Notes under the pieces: generated by a model
Databases searched by the model: none
Told to the model about the DNA's origin: nothing
Seen by the model: only the letters and a program-made list of their open reading frames with translations
Part shown: piece after piece, positions 23,423-34,072 of the stretch
Layout of the letters: every line of letters starts with the position of its first letter
How positions within the stretch are numbered: the stretch's first letter is position 1
DNA from: Paragonimus skrjabini miyazakii
Lineage: Eukaryota > Platyhelminthes > Trematoda > Plagiorchiida > Troglotrematidae
DNA length: 64,000 bases
Assembly (NCBI GenBank): GCA_014338405.1
Contig: JTDE01000135.1
Coordinates: 31,977 to 95,976, forward strand
Direction: 5' to 3'
Program-made: the position numbers and the translations under genes

Positions 23423-26400
23423 GTAATATTTCTACCGTCCAGTTTAACCCAGTGAATCATTTAATTACGCAAGCATTACATTTCTTTATGGTTCAGCTTC
23501 TTAGCGATCTCACCTTGCTGGTACATCACATTCTACAAACGCGGATACTTTAGTTCTGAACAGCTTTTGAATGGATTTGTCACGCAGGTGCGAATTTTGA
23601 TAACCTCGCCTCTAGAAAGTCGTTCTACTAATGCAAGTGAATATCACGGTGACAAGCCATCCGCACATCCATACTATTTTTCTCACCAATGAATTCAGCT
23701 TTTTTAAACAACGTGTAGTGTCATTATCTGTTGATGCATTCGATGATTTAGGAATTTGGAATAAGCCTAAAACATGCACTAGTCTAAAAACGTAGTGACG
23801 GGATTTGTATCAAGAAGTGCTCAAATCTCCGTCAAAGCATTCATTTCATACATTAGTAGTTGCAGTTCAATGAAACGTGCGTTTTATTTACTAGAACTAG
23901 TAGTACCGTATGCCATTAACATTCCTTCGTCCGTCATGCTGAAATGTACAACAAAGTAATGTCTGGCGTTGTGACTATTCGTCTTTCATTCAGGCGATAC
24001 TTTGCAAGTACATTTTTTATGATCAGGTTTTGAACAAGAGGCCTTTTCAAACTTCCATAGATCTGAATTCCTTATATTCTTCAGTTAACAGCAAAAAACT
24101 ACAATTAAGTACAAATTTGTTAGCAATAAAAGTGATAGCCAATTTTGAAAACACTTTTGAAAACAACGAAATAAACATTCATTCATACATCAAATGTACT
24201 AGACTGTTAGGCTTATTTTATGCAACGTATGTTCGCCGGTGAAAATCGTTAAATGTTGCCTCCAAACCACTGTGAGTGATAGATTCGGCAACACCAACCA
24301 AACTTTCTTAGTTCAAATACTAAGTGCCTCGTCATTTTTTTTCTAAATTGGCGTTTGAATCCAAACTCACCACACAATCTAGCTGTGTAACAGCTGTCGT
24401 AACGCTACACTTTCGTTACGGTCAAAAATAGTGGTTCACCCAACTAATCACTCAGGATAGACGTCTAGCTTCTAATTCCTTGTGGACATGGCATTCCGTT
24501 GGACCTAACGAGCAGGCCTTCCAGAATTGATTTTACTGTTTTGGTAAAGAAAATGTAGTCCCCCAAAAATGGCGTTTGAAATGTGTTCAAAAAAAGGTTT
24601 GTGATTTTGAATTTTATCTTTTTGCGCCATAACGTTTTGAAATGTTAGTGCACGCTCCTCGTTCGTCTTCCAATTGTCTCATTTCAATTTTACTGCATCA
24701 TGTAAGGTCAGCTAAAGTCGATATATCCGCGGACGCTGGTTTGTTATGTTACGATTAGTTCGAGAAGGGATACATTCTTGGCTGAAAGTCAAGGTCTTCT
24801 GAGTCCCTCTAGGGTTTTGGGTGTCGTTACACTGTGTACTATATCCTTACGATCGCCATATTCGTGTCCTCGCCATTTCTGGTTTGCATTGACCACACTG
24901 GCCATCACAGCTTTATCCGGATCTGAGGGACTCACTTTGACCTACTATTCTATGGTCTGTGCTATAATTGATATCGCTGAGCGGCTGATATGTTTATTAC
25001 ATGAAGTGAAATCAGCTCGACCTTCTGGATTCCTAGCCAATCGCACCCAATTGTGCGTGTAACGTGGGTCGACATACTAACCGTTGTACCCATTATGTAA
25101 CGGAAACCAACAAGAGCAAGAGGCAACAGGCACATCACTTAAGAAAAACCTACTTGGCAGTGTCTCGGGGGGTGCTTTGATCTGCGTAATCCAGTCTTAA
25201 TTTGCCGGTAAGTCAAAAGCGGTGTTCTCGTCTGGGTAAACTCCCTCAAACAATGGGCCTGTCGGGCGCTCCTCCTGTTCATCCTTATTCACATATGCCG
25301 CGGTGCGGTCAATCACCATCGGATGTAGCCAAGGCGTTGACACATTACTTTACTGTTGAAGTTACTCGTTTACTGTCGTGTAAGACCAGGTATGACCTAC
25401 TGTGCACGGTCTCCTACTAACAGAATCCCCAATTTCAAAAATTCTAGGTTCGGTCTTCCTATGGCATCGGACCTCTGTAATAGTTTATTTCACGTGCGGA
25501 CTATCTTTCACCCGTGAACTCAGCTAGCTTTTTCGAGAAAACACTCCGCATCCCGCTAACAATTCTAAAGGAGACAACCAGCTTCAGTTCGAGATGAAAT
25601 TCGGTGGCTAAACGGAATTTATTTATTCGAATAAAGTATCCTCGTTGGGGTTATAGGTTCATCGGTTGTTCATCTGTACTACTGTTTCAGAAGTATCGTT
25701 TGATGCTGGGCGATTTAGTATCGAGTGATGCAATTGGACTCTGCTAGCTTATGATTGGCACAGCTTGATTGACACAGACCATCCTATTTGGTATTCTGTA
25801 TGGGCGAACTACAAGGTGCGGAAAACCGATCGCTTTCTAACTGATGGCGATCTGGTTTGAATGCATACCAGTAACCACTAATAATGCATCTTACCATTAG
25901 TCCTGCAAAAGCAGTATACAATGATCTTCAAGGTTGGGGTAGCCGGTGCTAGGGTGATGAGGGAACTGGGGTGTTCAATGGTCACGTCTGTTTGTATAAG
26001 TCTAGATGATCTCGTTAAGTTGAAGCTACCATGTGTAATCCCAAGCCAGTATATTTAGGTTGGATATTCTATAGTGTGCACCGTGCATTAGTTAAAGTCG
26101 TGGTCTCCAGCTTGGTAGGCATAATAGCACCACATAACCATGGTAAATCTCCACCAAATAAACACGGTTCAATTCCGCTTTGTGAATAAAGAAACGACTT
26201 TTTTGAGTAATCTAGGCATTCTGTTTGTACCGGCGTCACGTCCCATTCAGATTCTCCCCCCCCCCCCCAAGCAACGCACTGAGATTGATGCTGAATTTGT
26301 CCATCAAATCAAATGGATTAACTCACCTTGGAGTTCCGAGTTGCGGGAATGTTCTCTTATTGGCCATATCATTACAGCTGCATCCTTATTTCTGCCAAAC

Positions 26401-26631
26401 GGTGTAATAAGTTCCTAGTTACTGATAAGTTGTTTATTGGGCTGCGGGCGAAATATTAAGATTCGACTTTGAACGAATCTTTACCGACATTCGAGTTTGT
26501 CATCGAAGAATGTGTATCACTTTGCTACTTCAGTTATGTACTATTTCCTCACCCCCGTGACCTTTCAGATACCGTGGAGCACATTCATTGTAGTCTTAGA
26601 ACAGGTTTTTGACGACTCCCTCCAAACATTG
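23423..26631. other. Unassigned DNA
   Basis: No gene or element recognised. Contains a 13-base C homopolymer at 26256-26268. The 94-codon plus frame at 24778-25062 and the 92-codon frame at 26140-26418 carry no known motif. Confidence 0.35.
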
Positions 26632-28039
26632 TATTTCGGGGAAATCCATGGAGTTGTTAGAAGCTAAACGGAGCAGCTCTTCAGGCAGTTTGAGAGAGAT
26701 ATCCGTAGGAAGCTGGAACGTAGCCTAAAGGCTGATCGTGAGATTTGGTTAATGGAGAAAGTTGAGGAAATAGAGACCGCTTTTGCTTCAGGGAACATCG
26801 GCAAACTCTTTAGGCTTATCCGTGCTACTGGCCCCAGGCGACTGTCTGTCAGTAAAGCTATCAGCGAGGCAGATGGCACACTAATCTATAATAAGTGCAG
26901 AAAGTTAGAGCGTTGGGCGGAACACTTTGAGGGTCAATTCAGCTGGCCTCCATCTGGCTGGCTTCCATCGCGTTGCTGCCTCAAACTTATAATGCAACAC
27001 CCTAGGCGATAGATTTGGAACCACTCAGTGAGCCTGAGATCTGCAATTGCATCTCGGTTCTCAAACGTAATAAGGTTGCTAGTCCAGATGATCTCATGCC
27101 TGCACTTTTCAAAGAAGGTAGGAAGGGCGTTAATAATGGTTTTAACTCGTTTGTTTCAGCTTGTGTGGACGACGGAGACCATCCTTTCGTGCTGGGGCCA
27201 CGCGATAATAGTTCCTATATTCAAGACATGTATCAGGGGCTCTTGCGAAAACTACCGGGGAATAAGTTTGACCCCAGTAGTTACTTAACTTCCGACATCC
27301 ATTATACTTCGTCGATTCACTGCAGTTTGAGAGGTAAACATTAGCGAATAACAGGCGGGGTTTAGCTTTGGGCGGGTATGTATAAATAACATTTTTACTT
27401 TTCACCCAATTCTGGGATAGCGTCATGAGTACCGCCGGCAAACAGTTGTCGTCTTTCTTGACTCTAAAATTGCGTTTGATTCGGTGGATCAGTTTACCCC
27501 TTTAGAGTCGCTTAAACGCAAGCGTGTACCGACCAGGTATGTGAACATACTGTCTGCACTTTATTTCCATACTTCTGCTCAGGTTAGGATTTACGGTGAA
27601 CTGTCTGACAGTTTCATCACCATGAGCGGCGTACGTCAAGCTGTCCTCTTTTATCATTCTTGTTTAATCTTGTGATGGGTGATATAATGGAGGATTGTCT
27701 CCGTCATTCACAAAATGCCGGCGTGGACCTCCTACCCAGTGTTGCTGTTTGACACTTTTCAAGCAGCATAAACAACAATAAACGTTATTTCACGTTGTGC
27801 TAAGTATTTTGGGATGCGCTTCGTAGCCTCGAAATGTAAAGTGCTTCTGCAAGATTGCTGTAGTTACATAAATTTAATATTAGACAACGAACTCATGGAG
27901 GTTGTTGACCGATTTGTATACCTGGGAAGTTGCATCAGCGGCGGCGGTGGAGGTGTAGGCAAAGAAATAGAGGCGAGTATCTCTAAGGCTTGGGTGATGT
28001 TCGCCAATGTGAGACACCCATGGCGACAGAGAGGTATTT
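26632..28039 (+). pseudogene. LINE copy 3, 5' portion (split by PLE copy 2)
   Basis: 5'-truncated LINE of the same family as copy 1, beginning at gtatttcgggg, the point where homology with 4171 onward starts. Readable blocks: KVEEIETAFASGNIGKLFRL (26755 onward), LKRNKVASPDDLMPALFKEG (27060 onward), SCENYRGISLTPVVT (27240 onward), damaged FLDSKIAFDSVD, then SGVRQA where GCP is lost to a frameshift, and GMRFVASKCKVLLQDC (27811 onward). The coding sequence breaks at ...WRQRGI because a minus-strand PLE is inserted; it resumes at 30439 in the same frame (SVKLKG). Confidence 0.88.
28028..28039 (+). repeat. Target-site duplication of PLE copy 2, left (12 bp)
   Basis: agagaggtattt, repeated exactly at 30427-30438. 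Removing the insertion and one copy restores the LINE frame R-Q-R-G-I-S-V-K, which confirms the boundaries. Confidence 0.92.
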
Positions 28040-28083
28040 AAATCGCGTAAAAATCCCCAGCGTAGTCATGAAAAAATACTGTG

Positions 28084-28123
28084 TAGCGAACAAGCTCGTT
28101 TTCATTGATTAATCATCAGGCTA
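28084..28123 (-). ncRNA. Hammerhead ribozyme (weak stem II) in PLE copy 2 3' region
   Basis: Minus strand: stem I UAGC/GCUA, core CUGAUGA, a poorly paired stem II (UUAAUCAAU), GAAA, stem III AACG/UGUU with a four-base loop, and C at the cleavage position after GUU. Core bases are intact; the first stem II pair, normally G-C, is lost. Lies about 85-125 bases after the stop codon, the same place as in PLE copy 1, which supports a shared origin. Confidence 0.6.
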
Positions 28124-28207
28124 AATTCATCACATTTATATCATATTTTACAGGGGAATCATGAAGGGGATAAACATGGACGGTTAATGATGTCAGTCAA
28201 TTCAGTG

Positions 28208-29302
28208 TCACACTACATCAAGTACCCACTTGAACACTGGTTCCTGACAGGCTAACAGGATGGGGGATGGCCAAGGCAGATCCAAAGTTTGAACGAAACG
28301 TTTCTGGACACACAGGGGTGGGTTAAACAGGCGAATTCCAATAGCTTCTGCTATGGACAGAATTTTATGCCTCACCGCCCTCGATTGGGTGACCTTAACT
28401 CGGTAGGTTAGGCGAAATGCATCCGTCACATTAATATAATGACTGGAATCCACCAGGTGCGATAGTATAGCGCTGTTGACAGATTTCGTTATTCCACTGT
28501 TGAGTCAAGCTGGGTGGTGTTCCCGGACCCGTTCAAATAGGCGTCTGGTCATGCGGCCAACATAACTGGTTCCACTGGAACAAGTGAATGAGTATACACA
28601 AAACGAGGCTGCAGAAACAGGCACTTTATCTTTTAGGCGTGGGCATAGAACTGGACTGGACGTAAAGTGGACACGCAACTTAGCAACGTAAAATGTCGCA
28701 TTAATTGTATTCGTGAGTCTACGCGTCATAGTTTCGGCTAACGTATCGCCCATGAAAGGCAATCCGATGTGTACGGTTTTTTTTCTACTAGGTGCAGCTG
28801 ATCTCTGTCACCCCGCTGTTTCATGGCTCTGTCTATGAATTTTTCCGGGTATCCATTTTGCATGAATATCGTACGTATGAACGCCAATTCCTCAGTAATT
28901 GTGTCATCTGTGCAAATCTTTATGGCTCTACCCCTCAAACAGCTAATTAAGTTTCTTTTTAAGACAAGCGGTACGAAACCTGAAGTGAATATGCTGACCA
29001 TTCTAAGTATCCTTTCTGTGTATTGCGCGCTGAATTAAGACGTCATTGCGGCTAAATAAACGTACATCCAAAAAGCCCAATTGATTATTCATTTCTGTCT
29101 CCAACGTAAATGTCAAATTTCAGTGTGCGGAATTAAATGTGTCTACGATGTCAGTAGGATTTACACCATTATCGAGGACACAAAAGGTGTCGTCAACGTA
29201 TCTCTTATAAAAATTACATTGACCTGCTGCTAAGCTCAGTTGCTTGTTTTCCAATTTCTTCATGAAAATATCGACAAACAGTGGTTCCAACGGTGATCCC
29301 AT
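28208..29302 (-). pseudogene. PLE copy 2 coding remnant (RT C-terminal half plus GIY-YIG)
   Basis: Carries, in order on the minus strand, MGSPLEPLFVDIFMKKLENK, YKRYVDDTFCVLDNG, SCLRGRAIKICTDDTITEEL and NGYPEKFIDRAM (equivalent to NGYPKRFTERH of copy 1), then GIY-YIG with VYSFTC, SYVGRMTRRLFERVREHHP, and the tail LCVQKRFVQTLDLPWP that matches LCVQKQLFVNLTLPWT at the end of copy 1. At least three frame changes separate these. The shared C-terminal tail marks the natural end of the protein. Confidence 0.85.
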
Positions 29303-29362
29303 TGCGACACCGTCTTTTTGTCGATTCCTTCATTGAACTTAAACTGTACGTTGTATGTGCAC

Positions 29363-29375
29363 AGATAAAGTAATT
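29363..29375 (+). repeat. Target-site duplication of the retrozyme-like element, left (13 bp)
   Basis: agataaagtaatt, repeated exactly at 30301-30313. Joining across the insertion restores the PLE reading LKQLLYLCTYN on the minus strand. Confidence 0.95.
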
Positions 29376-29483
29376 ACTGATGAGTAGTCGGGGATTTGGT
29401 TAATTTCAAGTTGAACATCACCCACAATTGATCGCAGCTGTCGCATTCCCATAGACTTTCCAGGCGGCCCCTTTCGAAAAGAA

Positions 29484-29528
29484 GCACTAGACTCGAGTTT
29501 CGCTCTCATTAGAGCTCGTCAGTAGTGC
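29484..29528 (-). ncRNA. Hammerhead ribozyme, fully consensus
   Basis: Minus strand: stem I GCACUA/UAGUGC (six pairs), CUGACGA core, stem II GCUCU/AGAGC (five pairs) with loop AAUG, GAAA, stem III ACUCGAGU, cleavage after C of GUC. Every invariant core base is present. Stem III is an 8-base palindrome: alone it leaves a two-base loop, but two RNAs can pair it as an eight-pair duplex, as in dimeric mini-hammerheads. Ends open at stem I, so it is type I. Confidence 0.92.
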
Positions 29529-29532
29529 ATAT

Positions 29533-29609
29533 CATCGCCACTGCCGGGACTTGAACCACGGACATTCAGTTCATGAGGCAACCGTGTTTACCACTGCGCC
29601 ATTGACCTC
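29533..29609 (-). promoter_or_regulatory. Met-tRNA-like head with pol III boxes A and B (left unit)
   Basis: Inverted copy of 30098-30173. Box A tggcgcagtgg and box B ggttcaagtcc; the anticodon-loop equivalent reads ctcatga with CAT at the anticodon position. Would drive transcription through the downstream hammerhead on the minus strand. Confidence 0.75.
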
Positions 29610-29747
29610 ACGTTAGGCACGACCGAATTATCATATGTGAACGCTCAACCACTTTCGCTTATGAGTAATGATCAGGTTGCCCGATCGTCTCGAAATGGAG
29701 ACACAGTTACTGTCTGTTAACTCCAATCGATAACCCCGCGATTAGGA

Positions 29748-29792
29748 CTACTACTGACGAGCTCTAATGAGAGCGAAACTCGAGTCTTGTGC
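29748..29792 (+). ncRNA. Hammerhead ribozyme core with broken stem I (middle unit)
   Basis: CUGACGA core, stem II GCUCU/AGAGC, GAAA, palindromic stem III ACUCGAGU, GUC cleavage triplet after base 29786. The 5' half of stem I was replaced by the junction with the left arm, and the 3' half reads UUGUGC in place of UAGUGC, so stem I cannot form well. Confidence 0.75.
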
Positions 29793-30097
29793 TTCTTTTC
29801 GAAAGGGGCCGACTGGAAAGTCTATGGGAATGCGACAGCTGCGATCAATTGTGGGTGATGTTCAACTTGAAATTAACCAAATCCCCGACTACTCATCAGT
29901 AATCTAAAATATCGCCTAGCAGGTTTAATGAGATCGGAGATCTCGACCTGTCTAGGAAGTCCTAATCGCGGGGTTATCGATTGGAGTTAACAGACAGTAA
30001 CTGTGTCTCCATTTCGAGACGATCGGGCAACCTGATCATTACTCATAAGCGAAAGTGGTTGAGCGTTCACATATGATAATTCGGTCGTGCCTAACGT

Positions 30098-30173
30098 GAG
30101 GTCAATGGCGCAGTGGTAAACACGGTTGCCTCATGAACTGAATGTCCGTGGTTCAAGTCCCGGCAGTGGCGAT
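30098..30173 (+). promoter_or_regulatory. Met-tRNA-like head with pol III boxes A and B (right unit)
   Basis: Box A tggcgcagtgg at 30106-30116 and box B ggttcaagtcc at 30150-30160, 33 bases apart as in tRNA genes. The block between them resembles an elongator tRNA-Met anticodon arm (ctcatga, CAT anticodon). The acceptor stem does not pair, so it is a tRNA-derived internal promoter and not a functional tRNA. Confidence 0.8.
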
Positions 30174-30178
30174 GATAT

Positions 30179-30223
30179 GCACTACTGACGAGGTCTAATG
30201 AGAGCGAAACTCGAGTCTAGTGC
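30179..30223 (+). ncRNA. Hammerhead ribozyme (right unit)
   Basis: Stem I GCACUA/UAGUGC, CUGACGA core (30185-30191), GAAA (30206-30209), palindromic stem III, cleavage predicted after C30217. Stem II reads GGUCU/AGAGC, one mismatch relative to the left unit. With the middle hammerhead it would release a 431-nt RNA. Confidence 0.88.
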
Positions 30224-30300
30224 TTCTTTTCGAAAGGGGCCGCCTGGAAAGTCTATGGGAATGCGACAGCTGCGATCAATTGTGGGTGATGTTCAACTTG

Positions 30301-30313
30301 AGATAAAGTAATT
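30301..30313 (+). repeat. Target-site duplication of the retrozyme-like element, right (13 bp)
   Basis: Exact match to 29363-29375. Confidence 0.95.
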
Positions 30314-30426
30314 GTTTGAGTTCAGACAACGGTATCCGAATATTCATGTCGTTATGGTCAATATAATCACATAGGTAATCTATCTTCTCCTGTATTGGAA
30401 CGTTGGTAAACAAGGACGCGACGTCA

Positions 30427-30438
30427 AGAGAGGTATTT
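30427..30438 (+). repeat. Target-site duplication of PLE copy 2, right (12 bp)
   Basis: Exact match to 28028-28039. Confidence 0.92.
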
Positions 30439-31208
30439 CTGTGAAACTTAAGGGTCGCATATGTCAGACAACAGTGAGAACTGTATTACTTTATGGCAGT
30501 GAAACCTGGCCGCTCAGGATAGAGGACGTGAATCGTCTTCAGGTATTTGACCACCGATATCCGCGTTCAGTCGCTCGTATCAAATGGCACCAGCGAGTGA
30601 GCAACGAGGAGTTTAGGAAGCAGGTGTTTAGCACTGATTGTCAAACGAGTTCTTTCGTTCGTTCCTTGCATTTTCACAGACTTATATGGTTAGGTCATGT
30701 ACTAAGGATGCCAACTAATCGTCTGCCACACCGAGCACTCTTTGCCGATACTGCGGCCGATTGGCGCAAGGTGCGAGAAGGACAGATGATAACCTGACAT
30801 AGAGAAATGAAATTGTTCCCGAAGGGGTTAGTCACTGTAGATCAGGTTCGTCTCCCGGGCTTGGTCTGTCGCGACTCACAGAGTCGGTGGCTTGAGACGA
30901 TAGGTGAGATGGCCAACCGAGCTCAGTGGCGTGAATGCTGCCGTTGTTTGGCCGAGTTATCTGTGAAGTAATTGCACTTAATGACGCGGGGCAATGAAAG
31001 CCTTAAGGACGCTGTCTTGTTGATGACGCCTAACTTTCACTTACAGCTCGGGTGTTTGTTTACAAGGTGTAGGCGTCTTGATGCTGAATGTTTGAATAGA
31101 GACGTAGCTATGTTTTTTAGTAGTCAGGTCCCATCCAGTCACATTCTTTCCCCTTCTTTCTCTATACAGGGTTTGTTTTTTTCTTCTTCGTGGTTGTGTG
31201 GCAGTTAA
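30439..31208 (+). pseudogene. LINE copy 3, 3' portion
   Basis: Continues the LINE frame interrupted at 28039: SVKLKGRICQTTVRTVLLYG, SETWPLRIEDVNRLQVFDHR, then RLIWLGHVLRMPTNRLPHRALF, a frameshift near 30797, the LPGLVCRDSQSRWLETIGEM block, and a natural-looking end WRECCRCLAELSVK before a stop at 30969-30971. This C-terminal domain follows RT in this flatworm LINE family. About 240 bases of 3' untranslated sequence follow; no poly-A or target duplication is clear, so the right boundary is approximate. Confidence 0.85.
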
Positions 31209-33740
31209 GCATCAGTGTGAACCACTAATGTATTCCTGTCTATGATGATAATGTGTCTGTTTAAGGACAAGATTTCAATCAGAAGGGATGTTTAGACATT
31301 CAGTTCTGGCTTGTTTCGAGTAATTGTCCAAGAAAACCGTCTGAAAGCTATGTGACCACTCGACAAAAGTTTGCACAAAAATCCGTTTCCTCATTGTTTC
31401 CGTAAGTATAAAATGCGTTACGGTATAATCCTGAGTATCCAGATGAAATTTGTCATTCTTCTTAGTCTAGTTCGATTGTGTAATCAACACATCCTGATCC
31501 ATTAACTGTACAATTTCATTTTGTTACCGGTACCAACACGCTTAATCGTTTGAAGAGCACAGTGTTTAAACATATACAACAACAACAATAATATGGATCG
31601 ATGAGAACAACTATTCCTGCCAATTGTTCAAAAAGTTGGTTAACGAGGTGTAACGTATTTCCAGCAAGAGCCAATAAATGTGATGTTATACATCATGAAT
31701 AATTCGAAGTGAATCCTGAAAAGATAAGAAAAGACCGAAAATGAAACTTTCAGATTGAATGGTCACACGTTGGGCAGATGTAAAACAATATATATCATTG
31801 GTAAATGTATCATTGGTAGAGGAACTAGCCGTCTTTGCAATTGAAAGTTCATCCAACATGATTGACCAATGTATTTTATCTAAAGCCGAGGTGACCATTA
31901 CGATTGCCCGTTATAGTTAAAAAGACATGCTGAAGCGACGAAGGTGGTACGGTCAACTTTTGGTAACCAAGACTTCCATGACGTAACCATGTATGTTGTG
32001 TACTTGACCACGTAACATGGTCATAGTTCTTACGCCCACTAATTTGCCATGTTGGACCACTTTTGTTCGCGTCTGCATTGTAAGTTACGTCACACCCTTT
32101 AATAATCTGATTGCTTCGGTCTATATGTTCAACAAAGTTTACCTGCATATTTATGTTCAATGTCCGTCACTATGGACAAGATTATCTGATTACTCGGACA
32201 AAAATATGAATCCTATTCAAGTAGTAGGTCACAATTATAGTTGGCGGAAATTCATACGTGAAATCAAGGACTGCGATCAAATGTCATAATAAAATAATCG
32301 AAATCCCTAAAATTTCACTAATTCTATAAGGACTAGTCAGAAAAAGAGGTTGACTTTGATTGTCGAGTCCAATTCTACAGTAAGGCGAGGATAAGATAAA
32401 TACTACAAGACCTTGACCGTACTAGGTTTTCATCATATCCGGGTTAGTGTGGGTTCTACTGCGAGTTGCCGAGGCATGCACATGACGAGCAGGTAGATAC
32501 CGAACAACTCAAAAGTTTCGAGTTTGTTCGCGGCATTTGTAACATTTGACATTTCGGTCGTTTTTCCACCGTAAGCTCGTGAGTTAGGCGGAAACCCCAT
32601 TTAATTATCGACTTACCCTCTCGATAAGTTTTTGTGATCAATGTCCAAAATGTGGTTGGAAATCTGGACCGACTTTTTCAACTCTGAGTGATGTCTTGAC
32701 GACTGTTCAATGCTGTACACGTTACGATTTGCTATCGGTAACTGCCTACTAAAAATGTTGAAACTCCGGTTCGCAGTAAGTTGATGCACAGGCAACGGCA
32801 CGTATCATTTGTTAGTTTCGTCCGGTCACTTTTTTCAACTATTTTCGATTTCACGAACAACACGCTATTTCTCCTCGACTGGCATGACCTCTTAATGAAT
32901 TTTTGTGCTCCCTTTCGCATATTCACATGACCGGAATGGATACAACAGCTACCTCGTCCGATTAGTGTTGTAACCAAATTGAACCGCTTGCTATACCTAT
33001 TCTATGGACCACACTAGAGTTTTTCTCAGTGTTGTCTAACCAAAAGCGCACCACAAAATATCAAACTCTCAGTTAATTTATTTACTGGAAAGTTGAGATT
33101 AAGTGTCAATTTTTGGTTCGATATACATTTTTGTGAATTATATTCAAATTCAAAGTTCTGAAGATATGCCAAAACTGGGTAGTACTATCACTGAACTATG
33201 CTGTGATGTTACAGTCTTTAGAATTGTGAAAATTGCACATGATGATGTTCCTGGACGTTTAAATTTTCTAATTACCGTCAACTCACTCTTCTCTTCGGAA
33301 ACAGTACGTTTTAAGTCTGATGTTTAGGGAGAAACTTCATGGATGTTTTCATTTAACATTGCTGTCATGACACTATTCGAAGGAAAGTTTTGTCCTGCTC
33401 ATTTGTACGTTGACTTATTATCCAACTAGATACTAACTTAATTTTGTCGATATACAAATGTAACTGACCGAAACCAGGTAATTATAATTGACCGATTTTC
33501 ATCAATGGAATCCGTTCGAGAGAAAATAGCTTGGGATTATAAAACAAAGGTGGTTGAATCGTATTCAGATACGTTTATCTCTTATTGATTAAATTAATCG
33601 AAATCGGAGAAATTATGTTTGGCTCCATTTGCTGCCACTGAAATCCTCTAACTCGGAGATTATTACCAGGGTGTAAGAAATAATACCCAGTTTCTGTAAC
33701 TTTAAACAGGTAAACTAATGAACAATGAGAGAAAGCAGAG
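31209..33740. other. Unassigned DNA
   Basis: No gene or element recognised. Minus-strand short frames at 32977-32456 follow each other and may be one decayed coding relic, but no motif fixes a family. Confidence 0.3.
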
Positions 33741-34072
33741 TAAGGAAATCTGCAATACGTTAATATGATGAGGACGGGCAATCGCCCCATACTACTCAAC
33801 CTACCACTACTCAGTAGTCGGGCGACAAATTAGCCGCAGGATAAACACGGGAAGAAACATCTCACCGACATGTTAGTACAGTATGCCATGGAATAGTTCT
33901 GGCTACGCAAAGAAGCTGAGCATTAGCGTCTGTGGCACTCAGGACCTTCTGGGACGATTGCCATATGCAGATGAGTGTTCTTGTTTCTCGTTCTGTTTGA
34001 CCACCTAACTCGTGTTAGTTTCCTGAATAAACAACCTTCGCGCCGTCCGTGTTCTTGGCCCACAACATTACG
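33741..34072 (+). repeat. Interspersed repeat, copy A (possible solo LTR)
   Basis: Aligns in the same direction with 47681-48008: shared blocks include gccgcagga, gacgtctg/gcgtctgtgg, the (c/a)tatgca(g/a)atgagt stretch, and a 3' part with AATAAA (34026-34031) followed by caacc, a ccgtccg block and gttcttgg.cacaaca. An AATAAA near the end and a CACAACA terminus would suit an LTR, but no gag or pol lies between or beside the copies. Confidence 0.5.

Larger units (their letters stand above)
29376..30300. mobile_element. Palindromic retrozyme-like element: Met-tRNA head plus hammerhead ribozymes
   Basis: 925-bp insertion with a 13-bp target duplication. It contains a complete minus-strand unit (29749-29376), a partial plus-strand unit starting at a hammerhead (about 29750-29905), a 52-bp linker, and a plus-strand unit (29958-30300). 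Left arm 29407-29749 and right arm 29958-30300 are inverted copies that I read as differing at a single base. Each full unit has a tRNA-Met-like block with pol III boxes A and B, then a hammerhead, then a tail. The two plus-strand hammerheads bracket a 431-nt monomer. No protein is coded. Best parallels: small metazoan retrozymes and the schistosome SM-alpha repeat; the inverted third copy is not part of either description that I know. Confidence 0.88.
28040..30426 (-). mobile_element. Penelope-like element copy 2, 5'-truncated, itself split by a retrozyme-like insertion
   Basis: Minus-strand PLE inserted in LINE copy 3. From its truncated 5' end at 30426: SLDVASLFTNVPIQ (RT palm), HNDMNIRIPLSELKQLLYL, then the 925-bp insertion, then LCTYNVQFKFN, DGVAMGSPLEPLFVDIF (29340-29270), YKRYVDDTFCVL (YVDD box near 29205), thumb, and GIY-YIG (VYSFTCSSGTSYVGR near 28600-28560). 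Frames shift several times, so it is inactive. A hammerhead follows the stop at 28084-28123. It differs clearly in sequence from PLE copy 1, hence a distinct PLE family. Confidence 0.9.

Noticed and set aside
29533..29609. Functional tRNA-Met gene
   Set aside because: Boxes A and B and a CAT anticodon loop are present, but the acceptor and other stems do not pair, and the same block recurs as part of a repeat.
29885..29905. Second CUGAUGA motif near the middle unit (minus strand)
   Set aside because: ACUGAUGAGUAGU is the unit tail; there is no GAAA partner or third stem downstream, so it is not a hammerhead.
30301..30320. Retrozyme boundary extending into agataaagtaatt
   Set aside because: Those bases also occur at 29363-29375 and are required for the PLE frame, so they are target sequence and not element.
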